A model generated the notes under the pieces. That model had not been told where the DNA came from, did no database searches, and saw only the letters and a list, made by a program, of their open reading frames with translations. 64,000 nucleotides of DNA from Schizochytrium sp. CCTCC M209059 (Eukaryota > Sar > Bigyra > Thraustochytrida > Thraustochytriidae), in contig KN805374.1 in the NCBI GenBank assembly GCA_000818945.1, positions 634,771-698,770 on the forward strand. The letters are read 5' to 3'. Below are positions 29,301-37,494 of the stretch, piece after piece (position 1 is the first letter of the stretch; every line of letters starts with the position of its first letter). The position numbers and the translations under genes are program-made.

Positions 29301-32258
29301 ACTCTCGCCACTGCGAGTTGCTTCGAAGCTAATCGACATCGACACCACTCCATCACCGAGATTCGTGCGGTCCAACGAAATGAGATCGAGAATGAGCACC
29401 GCGTCACGCGCAAACGAGGTTCCCTGGTTCTCGACAAGGCAGCTCCGCACCATGTCGGCTTCAGCGAGCACGTAGAAACTCCCGCCGGTGTCAGTTGTCG
29501 TAGCCAGACGGTACGAGGGCAAGTCTGCGTCGACTGTGGCCATAGCAACTTCAAAGCCTGGCTGAGGCCAAGCCATAATAAGTGGAGCAAGTTCTCCTCC
29601 CTCTGCCTGGAATTCAGCAACGGACAGCGAGACGTCTGGCTCAAAGAGAATCACGACTCTTGCAATGTAGCGCGTGCCGCTGCGTGAAGCAACCAATCGA
29701 AAAGAGAATTCGTCCGAGACTTCCGAACCAACATTGCGGTCACGCACATAGCGTAACGACCCAAGACTAACGAGAACGTCACGCTCGAGATCGTCAGGGT
29801 CATTAAGTTGTACGTTTTGGAGCGAGCCTTGCGACGGGCGATCGTGCAGCGCTACGTTATAGCGCCCGTTCGAAGGCTCGCTGGGCACAAAGCCCGTGAG
29901 GTCAATATCAATGCGTCGGTCCGCGGTTGAGGCGAGCACGACCACCATATCGGCGCCAGTTAAATTTGCGCTCGAAGGAACAAGGGTTGCGCCCCCTGCA
30001 AGCTCACCTGAAACACGAGTGGCACTGCTTGTCGAGGATGAAACGTAATTTCCGTCCGCAGCCAGGGGTGCAGCACAAACCGCAGAGGCGTGATCGCTAC
30101 TCGACGAGGAGACTAGCTCATCCATTGTCCATTCCAACACGAGACCTTTTGCTGCTTCTTCGTAATCTGAGCTGCTTGTTAACGCTGCTCCAAAGGTGAG
30201 GGGAGCCGTAGTGCGAATGTCGCTCGTTGAACGCGTCACATTCCAAACTCGTAAATTGTCGATGACGCCAATCATGCCGCGTCCAGCCGTCAGAGTACCT
30301 CGGTCTGGAAGCGGACGACGACCCGAAAGAATTGAGGCCTCATAAGGCGCAATTGTAAGAACGAAATCAGTCGAGGCCGGCGCATTCGCAGCGTAAATGC
30401 TCTCCAAGAGATCCACTGCGTCTGGAGAGGCAGTTGCTGAGAGCGCCCAAACCGGTATATCCAGGGACAAGCCGAGCAACGCGTTGCGCGGCGCATACCA
30501 CGATGTTGCGTTCACGATTCCATCCGTATAAAAGTCGACGTTGCTCGCATCGGTCGACGAGGAGGCGAAGACACCGAACTCGCTCAAGCCGACGTAAGCT
30601 AGGCTTGAGCTCACGGCATTAATTCGAAGACGAAACGATGACACGAGAGCACCGGCTCCGAGCTTTGCAGATGCGTTGACAATGGAGAACCAGCGCACCT
30701 CGTCCTCTGCTGCCCAAACGAGTCCCGATTGTTCATCCAGGATTACCCAATCCTCGTAAATGCCAGTAGCGTCATAGACCAGGGCCTCAAGCGTCCAAGC
30801 TTGCGGCGCAGACGCGGTGTCGAGAGAAGGCTTTCCAAGCGCGTATCGGTGCACTCGACTCCAATTCTGTGGGCTCGCGTATGTATACAGGAGGCTGAGC
30901 ATTTCTGCGGACTCATCGAGCGGCTCTTCTGGCGCTTCGACGATCCATGACGTGCTGGTGTCTGCGTCAAAGGCGTTTGCGGCGTCAAAGGTATCGAATG
31001 GGTAGGTGGCACAGTCCGTTGCGGCATCGGCCTGAGAGGAGGCCTCGCCTCCATGTTCATCAGTGCCAAAGAGAGCGGCCCCTTCGCTTGCGCAGCGATA
31101 CGAGGACCCAAGCGCTCCGGATGAAGCTTCCTGGACGCGTTGCGTTTGCAAACACGTGAGACCGTCGTTAACGATGGCAGGGTAGAGTGCAACCTCCCCG
31201 GTCCAGAGCACGAGGACCGCGTCCGCCCCAAGATCAGCGACTTCTTGCACGATATCGCGGGTGGGAATCGTTCTATTTGCGACCAGCAAGACACTGAAGT
31301 GCTCCGCCGAACGCGCCAGACGAACTTGCTCGGGAATACTCGTCGCATTATCTTCAAGGTCCACAACGACAAAATTCATCGTAGTTGTGTTGATGGCATC
31401 CATAGATGCAGAGTAGGCCACTTGGCGCGTATCGGTCGGAGATAAAGTTCCAAGTGTTTGGAGATTGTCCCCTACGAGTCCAGAGCGAGCAGCATAGCTC
31501 GAGTTTGCAAAAAAGGGACAATCGCAGAATCCCCAATCGTCGGCCCTGCCCGAGGTGTAGCGCGACACGGTCGCGCACCAGAGGCCAAGGCCGGAGACAA
31601 GCTGCACATCGCTATCGTATAGCGGATCGTCGCGACTACTCGTGCTGTTAAATGGTAGGCACTCGACTGTGCGTTCCCCACGATTTCGGAAAGGGAGGAC
31701 ACAGTCGAGAACCTCTCCTTGTGCTAAGCCTCCACCCACAGCCCTACAGCCCGCGTTTTCCCAAGAATCATCCTGGGCGGGAGCAGCAGGTGCTCTTGCC
31801 ACGCTGCGCGAAAAGAATGTAAGTGTTGGTTCGACATTTGCGGGCAAGGCATCTCCATTGACGACAATACTCATGTTATTCGGCCCATACGTGGCGGCGA
31901 TGTGATTCCAGATTCCGGGCAAGACCTCGGCCTCGGCATGAGTCTTGGACACCTCGTCATTTTGGACTTGCCACACAAGACCGTCGGCGTTAAGGGCGAG
32001 ACGCCAGTCTGTGCCGAGTTCCGCAAGGACATACTCTTGTGAAATCAGCGCGTACGATGAAATAAAGGCCCACATCTCTACCGTGAGCTCTTCGCCCCAT
32101 GCGGGATGCTCGATCTCGCCGGCGAGGGTCGCGTCCTCGTTCGGGAGCCATAGCGCAAAGCCGCCTGCGCCAGCTTGAGGGGGAACAAGAGGGACGGCTT
32201 GGGCCACGGCGGGCCCAACCCCGACGCTCGCGAGGGCCAACGTTACGACCAGGGCCAT
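23322..32258 (-). CDS. giant LamG / Cys-rich / multi-TM / EF-hand / IQ membrane protein
   Basis: A 2978-residue, intronless reading frame encoding a probable plasma-membrane receptor or channel-like protein. ATG 32258 sits in an ideal context (acaccATGG) and starts a clear signal peptide (~1-20, ALVVTLALASVGVGPAVAQA). The extracellular part has a LamG/ConA-like domain (~22-156), a second LamG-like end with GVIDNLRVWNVTRS (~660), a cadherin-like stretch (~860-930) and an F5/8-type-C-like segment (~1090-1220). It then has EGF-like and ephrin-receptor GCC2/GCC3-like Cys repeats (~1630-1920; CEPGYSCDSR, CPLGSRCDGR). About nine hydrophobic segments follow (~1925-2345). The cytoplasmic part has two EF-hands (DSDGTGTISRQE, DVDQTGQIDKHE; ~2596-2650), an IQ motif (IQRFYRQYKKR, ~2850) and poly-Asp runs. 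Calcium/calmodulin control is inferred. Ligand and ion selectivity are unknown. Confidence 0.88.
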   Translation of the reverse strand: MALVVTLALASVGVGPAVAQAVPLVPPQAGAGGFALWLPNEDATLAGEIEHPAWGEELTVEMWAFISSYALISQEYVLAELGTDWRLALNADGLVWQVQNDEVSKTHAEAEVLPGIWNHIAATYGPNNMSIVVNGDALPANVEPTLTFFSRSVARAPAAPAQDDSWENAGCRAVGGGLAQGEVLDCVLPFRNRGERTVECLPFNSTSSRDDPLYDSDVQLVSGLGLWCATVSRYTSGRADDWGFCDCPFFANSSYAARSGLVGDNLQTLGTLSPTDTRQVAYSASMDAINTTTMNFVVVDLEDNATSIPEQVRLARSAEHFSVLLVANRTIPTRDIVQEVADLGADAVLVLWTGEVALYPAIVNDGLTCLQTQRVQEASSGALGSSYRCASEGAALFGTDEHGGEASSQADAATDCATYPFDTFDAANAFDADTSTSWIVEAPEEPLDESAEMLSLLYTYASPQNWSRVHRYALGKPSLDTASAPQAWTLEALVYDATGIYEDWVILDEQSGLVWAAEDEVRWFSIVNASAKLGAGALVSSFRLRINAVSSSLAYVGLSEFGVFASSSTDASNVDFYTDGIVNATSWYAPRNALLGLSLDIPVWALSATASPDAVDLLESIYAANAPASTDFVLTIAPYEASILSGRRPLPDRGTLTAGRGMIGVIDNLRVWNVTRSTSDIRTTAPLTFGAALTSSSDYEEAAKGLVLEWTMDELVSSSSSDHASAVCAAPLAADGNYVSSSTSSATRVSGELAGGATLVPSSANLTGADMVVVLASTADRRIDIDLTGFVPSEPSNGRYNVALHDRPSQGSLQNVQLNDPDDLERDVLVSLGSLRYVRDRNVGSEVSDEFSFRLVASRSGTRYIARVVILFEPDVSLSVAEFQAEGGELAPLIMAWPQPGFEVAMATVDADLPSYRLATTTDTGGSFYVLAEADMVRSCLVENQGTSFARDAVLILDLISLDRTNLGDGVVSMSISFEATRSGESTVASSLAVSAAVSVQDMEPIVPDETSLEFTEDTRSTGVSLQLESSTALSIFRIQKWPAFYTLIQADSGETLAETSAASIQQFAAKILRFSSQFASCDSCAIFGDPLCDIGKSCRASSSWSADQLVGAPDVYPDTRDDPRGWKPRRENGGSEFVELELSTAVFVSAVEVYEVLNPGSIMQIKVAAEYLDENSRCYQNITSGQNVCEDLTQWTTLWSQEESALASLSAGLKARIFIPDVCPSKQAVRYLRLELNTTQIPGWHVLDAIRVSGTSSLSPGLVTDASGKIRVRPIEGIFADDALEYTASDCQLESSNARVELLQKALTTGAQNTENGAASTDVFAQKPQILVPRGMNRTASVQSVPFDWEFLQEDLIERLEQAEGSTIPSSLQLGLAVEGGPVATILPSSATSTSAELTLTEILAPDRITSGEISKVIIEATFQGFVVNDKEREALYRVEANLTLDCYQAFDDESQSLGRCAENRDVLAGECQDVWNTGRTLKTRRCSCYSDPALARLVAGEACELTMWNTCNGRGQPLVDTSTGNARCICFDDSLFGGQFCEKRSGPVASLEDLLVEVEAMKEEILLLVELDDLAVAVEGPFVALVLSEEGSDEESRRLLDEGYNESFAGYTTLAVFNLTEQMDPTDTCNDHGRPTSTGDCICDGFYEQPDCFTEASCEPGEYIVRVQNPQWTNTSDDSIPEEIGECRVCEPGYSCDSRVRTECEAGTFAHEAGMYACRDQCEDQGHFMELNASAINGIQCTICPLGSRCDGRNATLCEVGSFAPQEGLTQCILCNRISTKLYADTTGLAACLECPANTERINSDGVDISECVCEYEYWNGLAHDTNRTGVACQTCPENGHCPGNTKNAYDAAPPYANVSPFPLPGFWGDRAAPSRFFECEDAENCLGTDEFLCSNGTEGIFCFKCRDGWYSLGECNECPGGGGTAADAAFVVFCWGGVIAAWVILNILSNEVRALDLVLLYTQIVGIAQDFDLYWPDPVNLLNTPFEITGFEIDYFAPNCWWSSWSFINRFVLQFLMPIIYACLQGLVYYLGSLHVKHHQRRLERSPSEVTPPLSGKKGGGGISTTHSEQTILDRAEVGARLRERFGMLKAAANRILLYFDLPDTEEDLASLRNKSIGLAFNFCFIAYPSLVVILLEPLSCIELADGSVVMQASPDIVCWESYHIYSLVIWSVLGILIYIIGIPALQLYILVIAESRDLKADPTFLERFGWMYSDFRQEVYKWECLLTFRRFAFAMILVVGSGDGYIQATIGCLVVVFCLALQVMHQPFLSRRLNILDQTGLFGSFLYIFLGVIFTAYNEESSALLEFSDPSTTVSILAWLLMLVTLGIVVLGMFISYLDARDYLRVVKAEAQLLMQGQTESVSLVRTVRRQADTRSVSDVMGILGQLNLAAASPAGQSGSSSGSPSSRGAALLGNVLLRGPSKAKNNDGSARTDKGWKLQNMLTKRASGASSSDLDSSTRSNPSLLGSAGNRSSTALEVGDEDSNGDGSGHLGLRDRVGAPTAAGLDLEAQDDMEALPPLVAVPPGSNLSIHKAPPGVMMSPPQDETPVRSSMRSWFDLNWRPVLASLCARRWRSSHAPVIADPSLSSLFSKIDSDGTGTISRQELQDYITNELQMDGEAYRVQLDNLFGEYDVDQTGQIDKHEFAALINENVADLKRSELKNAIKSKHLTRWTLSDLCSPLQTTLFFELDAMSRNVIKNDGPVSVYRGTRMARFYRKLMRSYPFLLDWLMVADESDLHAFSRMIRQWQEAEDFVTHRGTLSRIVLPQYQAPFAFWMLNKATEKDRLVFQAVMTSILTASRPDLPVYENFRGSSGGLRGAYMNTSSAAATHRVKHEHEIAAARGIQRFYRQYKKRREMREFLMDAARLAEIADLEAYANRSDRSGDTGHGGGHDGGGVGDDDDDDDDDDDTQHSQDEGGSDSDANTSRDDDNNDNATVTHEDVDEGEVRSLDSDDDDDDDDDGSQGRDVALTLV

Positions 32259-33074
32259 GGTGTACGGCACAGTCGCGGGCCTGGCCCCGCCGCATGAGCT
32301 CCCTCCTCGTGATCGTTCTTGCCCTCTTGCGCGCTTGCGAGGGCAAGCACGCGCGCGCTGCCCGCGCACTCTTTCGAGTGGCGAGGGCATCGTCGCCTCC
32401 TCGTCCATCAATCTCAAATCAGTCCACGAGTGATCAAAGCCGTCTCTCACGGCCAAGTCCGCTCTCCCGCCCGTCGCCAGCGGCCGCCCACGGGCCGCCC
32501 ACGGGCCGCCCGCCGGAGAGAGACCAGCGCAGCCGCGCGCGCGGCACAGCCCCTCGGACACGCTCGCCCGCTGTCGCTTCTTGCTTTTTACCTGGCGCGG
32601 CCGCGCCGCCGGAGGAGGTGCGCGTTCGGAGTGGACTCACAGTCAAGTCAAGTCCCCGCACGTGCGTGCGAAGTACCCTAATTGGACAATTGGGTTCTCA
32701 TGTTTTTGCGCTAGTCCTAGCAGCAGCAGCAGCAGCTGGCAGAGAGAGTTTGTTGGTCTCGCAACCACGGGCGCTTCAACTTGCATTTCATTTTCCTCCT
32801 GAGATGGATCAGTCAGTGGCAGGATGGTCAATGCGATTGTTGTTTATTTGCTCTTGATAGACTTTATGATCTTTCAGATTCAACGAGGTCGTCACAATAG
32901 GACCCAAATCTCGAAAACAGAAACCACGCTTGAAAGAGGCGATTTGGCCGGCCGGACGGAAGTCCAGTCAACGACAGAGGCGCGAAAACAGAGCTGAGGA
33001 AAGGATACTAAAAGCCTCGCTTGGCTTAGCGACGGAGGGGTCGATGTATAAGGAATCATGGGGCTGAGAATGGA
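32259..33074. other. intergenic between giant gene and TPT-family gene
   Basis: 816 bases. The part next to the giant gene's start is GC-rich (32420-32640) and probably promoter/5' UTR. The in-frame upstream extension of the giant protein here is Arg/Gly-rich and precedes the signal peptide, so it was rejected. A short CAG run occurs at 32718-32736. No other gene seen. Confidence 0.5.
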
Positions 33075-34082
33075 TCAAAAACTTGATCCCGAAGATCTTG
33101 CGCTCGACGTGGAATGGGCAGAAAAGGCACGAGGAATAGATTTCTCGACATTCCTCTTTGGTGCACTGTTGGATTGAAAGTAGCTGTACAGGAGTACACC
33201 TGTTACGGCAAGCAGGTAGCCTCCGAACTGTTGAGACAGGACAATCTCTGAGTAGGCGAAAATGCCCCAAAACACAACCAAAGCATTGCGAAATTGTGAG
33301 AGCACCTTGACAGTGATGGAGCTGGTAAGTTTGATTACCTGCATGGTAACGAGCTGCACGACGAATCCCAAACATCCTGCAAGCAGGAACTTCCATGGAT
33401 GGTTGATTATCTGGACGAGGTCACCGGAAGCAATAATGCGAGGCCCCTCGTAGATGGCAGAGAGTGACAACAAGAAGGCTGCTCCTCCAGGCGTCAAAAA
33501 GTATTGGCCTTCCATCGTGCCAAAGTTGCACTCTTGTAGAGTAAACTGGGTAAGAACGAGTCGCACGGCTTCGGAAGTGCTGCTTCCCATGGCCAAAAGA
33601 ATGCCGACGGCACTGATATCCGAAGCCCCGACGGCCGTGAGGCTCGTCCCTGCACAGCACAATAGTAGGGAGCCCCAAACCGACAGGCTGACTTCGCGCT
33701 TAAGCAAAAGCCTTGTGAACACGGTGACGACCGCGGGTGTAAAGGCTTTGAAAAATTGCACCGCGGCGACGCCCATAAACATATATTGCGCATTTCCGAA
33801 CGCCAACGTAGCGGCGTGGCAAGCACCTACGGGCAGAATATTGCGCAAATAAAATTTTGGCGTGACTACCTCTTTGTGAGGGAGCTCGAGTCTGGACGTT
33901 AGGAAAAGGACATGCGAGGCGATCGCCGTAAAGACAAGCCCTAGTGAGCTCAGAAGAAAAGGGTACGGGAAGACGGTGAGGATTTCCCTGTTGACAACGA
34001 TGAGCAGAGGCCCGACCACCATGTGCACACCACACATGAAGAGCGTCTGCATCGTGCCGCCTATATTGCCGGAGCCCGACAT
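33075..34082 (-). CDS. triose-phosphate translocator family (DMT) transporter
   Basis: A 335-residue multi-pass protein (about ten hydrophobic helices) of the drug/metabolite transporter superfamily, TPT/nucleotide-sugar branch. Family-like segments include NREILTVFPYPFLLSSLGLV near the N-terminus (usual NK-x-x-FPYP type), FGNAQYMFMGVAAVQFFKAFTPAVV (usual SVSF.q..Ka..P), and IKLTSSITVKVLSQFRNALVVFWG (usual K..S.lT..V.G..K). In the last motif the typical Gly-x-x-Lys is Ser-x-x-Arg. There is no plastid-type leader, so a Golgi/ER nucleotide-sugar or secretory-membrane transporter is more likely than a plastid one. The substrate cannot be read from the sequence. The C-terminal ~35 residues are Ser-rich and cytosolic in character. 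ATG 34082 starts directly before the first helix. Confidence 0.9.
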   Translation of the reverse strand: MSGSGNIGGTMQTLFMCGVHMVVGPLLIVVNREILTVFPYPFLLSSLGLVFTAIASHVLFLTSRLELPHKEVVTPKFYLRNILPVGACHAATLAFGNAQYMFMGVAAVQFFKAFTPAVVTVFTRLLLKREVSLSVWGSLLLCCAGTSLTAVGASDISAVGILLAMGSSTSEAVRLVLTQFTLQECNFGTMEGQYFLTPGGAAFLLSLSAIYEGPRIIASGDLVQIINHPWKFLLAGCLGFVVQLVTMQVIKLTSSITVKVLSQFRNALVVFWGIFAYSEIVLSQQFGGYLLAVTGVLLYSYFQSNSAPKRNVEKSIPRAFSAHSTSSARSSGSSF

Positions 34083-36003
34083 TTTCGCGTGTGACTGCGA
34101 CGACTGACCTCTTTCCCTGCTTGCGTTCTACTTTCGGTCAGCCGGTCTCCTGCCGCCTGCCCTCGCAGTAGCAGCGGAGAACAGAGTGCGACTCCCTCGC
34201 TCCCTCCCTCGCTCCTTCCCTCCCTCCCCTTGGTGTTTGTTGGTGCGCGTCGAGGTCTCTGCTCGCCGTCCTTGATATGATGATTTTTCGCACTTCACCT
34301 TCTCTCCACCTGGCTTGCCCCGTTGACAGGCTAGACCGGCGGGCGGGCTCGACGCCCAGCGTGGAGCGCCGTGTCGCCTCGCCTGGTTTCAGATCGACCT
34401 CCCCGCCCTCCTCGTCCCCCGCCGCCGCCGCCGCCGCCCTCTTCTCCCCGTCCTTCTCGCCGCGCTCGCGCCGGCGCGCCCTCGCACGCGTCTCTGTTCT
34501 GCGCACCCACGGCGGCCAGGCGCCCGCGTTCGCGCGTACCCCCACTGGGGATCCCCGCAAAACACACACACACCTTTGAGAACGCGAACGCCTTCTCCAA
34601 GTCGGCTTGGCCGGGCTTGTGTGCCAGCCTGAGTGGTATATACTACTCTGGCCGCCGCATCTTCTTCTGCGCCCCGGCCGATCGAGCGCCGCGGCCCCGC
34701 GAAGAAGCCTCCGCCGCCTTCTCCGCCCGCGTCGCCTCCCGCTCTCCTCCCTCCCGGCCGGGCCCCCCTCCGCCCGCGGCCGCGAGAGGGAGGGAGGGCG
34801 AGGCAGGCAGGCAGGCCGAGGGGTGGCGGCGTTCGCGCGCGCGCTGACTGGCGTCTGGGCCCGTGCCGCCTGCGTCATCCCGGCCGGCCGCCGGTACTGG
34901 TATGTGGTACCTTCGCAGGCTGCACTAGATTCCCGACGCAACGCAGGGCTCGATTTCACTTCCCGTTCTCCGCGGTAATCCCTGGGAGCCACTCGGAGGC
35001 CGCGTCGATTGATGCAATCGGGCGTTCGCAAGGTCGCTGTCATTGCAACTCGCTCACTGCCGATTCGACTCGACTCATCTCAGTTCAATTGGAATCACTG
35101 TCAATTGAGCTCAGTTCGATCCACTCATTGACGCATTCATGCATTCATTCATGCATTCATGCATTCATTCATTCATTCATTCATTCATTCATTCATTCAT
35201 TCATTCATTCATTCATTCATTCATTCATTCATTCATTCATTCATTCATTCATTCATTCATTCATTCATTCATTCATTCATTCATTCATTCATTCATTCAT
35301 TCATTCATTCATTCATTCATTCATTCATTCATTCATTCATTCATTCATTCATTCATTCATTCATTCATTCATTCATTCATTCATTCATTCATTCATTCAT
35401 TCATTCATTCATTCATTCATTCATTCATTCATTCATTCATTCATTCATTCATTCATTCATTCATTCATTCATTCATTCATTCATTCATTCATTCATTCAT
35501 TCATTCATTCATTCATTCATTCATTCATTCATTCATTCATTCATTCATTCATTCATTCATTCATTCATTCATTCATTCATTCATTCATTCATTCATTCAT
35601 TCATTCATTCATTCATTCATTCATTCATTCATTCATTCATTCATTCATTCATTCATTCATTCATTCATTCATTCATTCATTCATTCATTCATTCATTCAT
35701 TCATTCATTCATTCATTCATTCATTCATTCATTCATTCATTCATTCATTCATTTCGCAGTCAATTCGCGCGATTCGTTCGTCGTCCATTGCGGCGCGTCG
35801 CGCCAGGGCTGGTAGAGCAAAACAAAGCCCCAGCAGCCGGACTGCCTGCCGGAGCGCAGCGTGCAGCGTGGCGCCGAGCGAAGGACGGAACGGACGCGCG
35901 CGGAAAGCGCGGCGCGGCGAACGGGCAGCGGAGCTCGCGCGCGGAGCGGACTTGAGGGAGGAGGGGGCGGCGATTGTCGCTGCTGCTTCGCGTCGGGGAG
36001 ACG
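34083..36003. other. divergent intergenic region dominated by a tetranucleotide array
   Basis: 1.9 kb between the divergent TPT-family and TLC genes. The 34140-34980 part is GC-rich with poly-CCG/CCGCCG stretches (34420-34460). 35131-35753 is an ATTC array. 35754-36003 is GC-rich leader DNA of the TLC gene. Long open frames here arise from the repeats. Confidence 0.55.
35162..35753. repeat. (ATTC)n array, about 148 units, apparently pure
   Basis: 592 bases of uninterrupted ATTC/TTCA tetranucleotide, preceded at 35131-35161 by imperfect copies with GCATTC variants. This is unusually long and pure for a tetranucleotide tract, lying ~250 bases upstream of the TLC gene's ATG. Array length in a draft assembly may be inexact. 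Confidence 0.97.
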
Positions 36004-36804
36004 ATGCAGGCCATCGTGGACGACCGCGACATCGCCGAAATCGTCGGCAACATCGCGCGGGGGTCGGCGCCATGGCTCTTTGCGTTCCATGGCCTGTACT
36101 GGGCCTGCAGGTCCGGGGTTGCGCCCATGTTTGAGACTTACCGGAACATCGAGCGCGACAAGCGCGGGTTCTGGTGCGCCAGTATGGTCTCGAGCGGTCA
36201 CGCGATTCTCATCACCGCCCTCTCCGTGCGAGCGCTCATGAAAGACCCAGGTCTCATCACCCGGGGCGACTTCTTCTACACAACTCCCGAGTCCACCAAG
36301 GCGGCAGAAATCTTTTTTGGCTACATTGCCAGCGACCTTTTGCTAAGCGTATACTACCGCGCGCGCTGGAATGGTTGGGTCGAAAATCTCCTACACCATG
36401 TGTGCATTCTCGCTACCTGGGGCATCTTCCTCGCGACTGACTCGGGCGGCTTTTTCACCTCCGTTGCCCATATTTGCGAAATCACGACTCCCTTCGTCAA
36501 TCAGCGCTGGTTTCTCTACGAGGCTGGCCTGAAAACGACCACGGGCTACTTTTACAACGGACTTGCCATGCTCGGCTTGTGGTTTCTCTCCCGCATCGTT
36601 CTTTACACGGCCGCGGGCGTCGCGCTTGTTAACTCCAGGGATCAACTCTTTCAGCTCGGCACGCCCAAAGCAACGCTTGTACTCTTTTGTTACACTGCTG
36701 GCTTCACACTGCAGTACCAGTGGTTCTACCGTATTGTCAAGGGTGCGCTCAAAAGCCTTCGTTCCCGCCGCAACGACACTGACAAAACAACCAAGCAGGA
36801 CTAG
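36004..36804 (+). CDS. TLC-domain membrane protein (TLCD4/TMEM56-like)
   Basis: A 266-residue multi-pass protein with a TRAM-LAG1-CLN8 domain (~45-255). TLC domains occur in ceramide synthases and in lipid-sensing/modifying membrane proteins. Supporting segments are FFGYIASDLLLSVYYR (family FxGYxxxDLxxxxx), VENLLHHVCILATWGIF (the conserved H-H pair near the catalytic/lipid-binding helix) and EITTPFVNQRWFLYEAG (family E-x-[ST]-x-P-x-x-N-x-R-W/F). It lacks the Lag1 signature length and the homeobox-like region of ceramide synthases, so TLCD-type is favoured. Six or so hydrophobic helices are visible, and the C-terminus is basic (KSLRSRRNDTDKTTKQD), usual for ER proteins. ATG 36004 was chosen; an upstream in-frame start would not be ATG. 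Confidence 0.85.
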   Translation: MQAIVDDRDIAEIVGNIARGSAPWLFAFHGLYWACRSGVAPMFETYRNIERDKRGFWCASMVSSGHAILITALSVRALMKDPGLITRGDFFYTTPESTKAAEIFFGYIASDLLLSVYYRARWNGWVENLLHHVCILATWGIFLATDSGGFFTSVAHICEITTPFVNQRWFLYEAGLKTTTGYFYNGLAMLGLWFLSRIVLYTAAGVALVNSRDQLFQLGTPKATLVLFCYTAGFTLQYQWFYRIVKGALKSLRSRRNDTDKTTKQD

Positions 36805-37494
36805 ACCCAAACATGCAAGACATCTCCACCAAAAAAAAAAGTAATGGGAAAAACACCCATCACGACTCTTTGCGGGGCCGAAAAGGATAGGCGTGCCGTT
36901 GTCAAGTTGACAACAGCGCCCGCCAGGTCACTTTCGAAACGAGGTCGTTCGCTCCTTCGGACCACAAGGACTCGAAGGACCCCAGTCTCACAGTCTACTA
37001 TGAGCTCTTGGCTACGAATAAGCCCATTCGGTTGTTACAGGAACGAGTTCACGCATGCACGTGTGATCATCAAGTCAAGTCAAGTCGAGCTCATGCAAGC
37101 GCCAAAGCCAGAGTGGGGGGTGGGTTAGGGCGGTTGAAAGGTCCCTTGGAAAAACGTCAGTACAAATAGCATCAGAGTGCTGCTCTATATGCATGCGTCC
37201 GTCCAGGCTATGGCTTGCTTGCTAAACCTACACCACCACGTTCGAGGCAATATTCATCCGATCACCACGGGTATTTGGCAACTACTTCTCTTTTATTTTC
37301 AGCAGAAACGTACGTACATCATTTACAATCTCCTTTTTCTTTTCTTACTTTTTTTTTTCTTTTTCTCTCGATGCATGTGCAGGGCAATGGTCGCGATGGC
37401 CCAAAGGAGCAATGGAAAAAATCAGACAGACCTCGGAGCCGAGTCGAGCCTAGCCTAGCCTCAACCGGCCCTTGCCTTGCCGAGGCTATATAGC
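36805..37494. other. convergent 3' spacer, TLC/HUS1
   Basis: 690 bases between converging stop codons. It contains an A-tract (36829-36840) shortly after the TLC stop, a T-rich/pyrimidine-rich tract (37325-37367), and a 14-base palindrome AGGCTATATAGCCT at 37483-37496 that touches the HUS1 stop codon. No gene-like frame found. Confidence 0.45.

Noticed and set aside
32259..32561. Upstream extension of the giant membrane protein
   Set aside because: Places Arg/Gly-rich sequence before a clear signal peptide; ATG 32258 has an ideal context.
35139..36134. Long IHSF-repeat reading frames across the ATTC array
   Set aside because: A tetranucleotide read in triplets gives stop-free repeats; no start support or domains.
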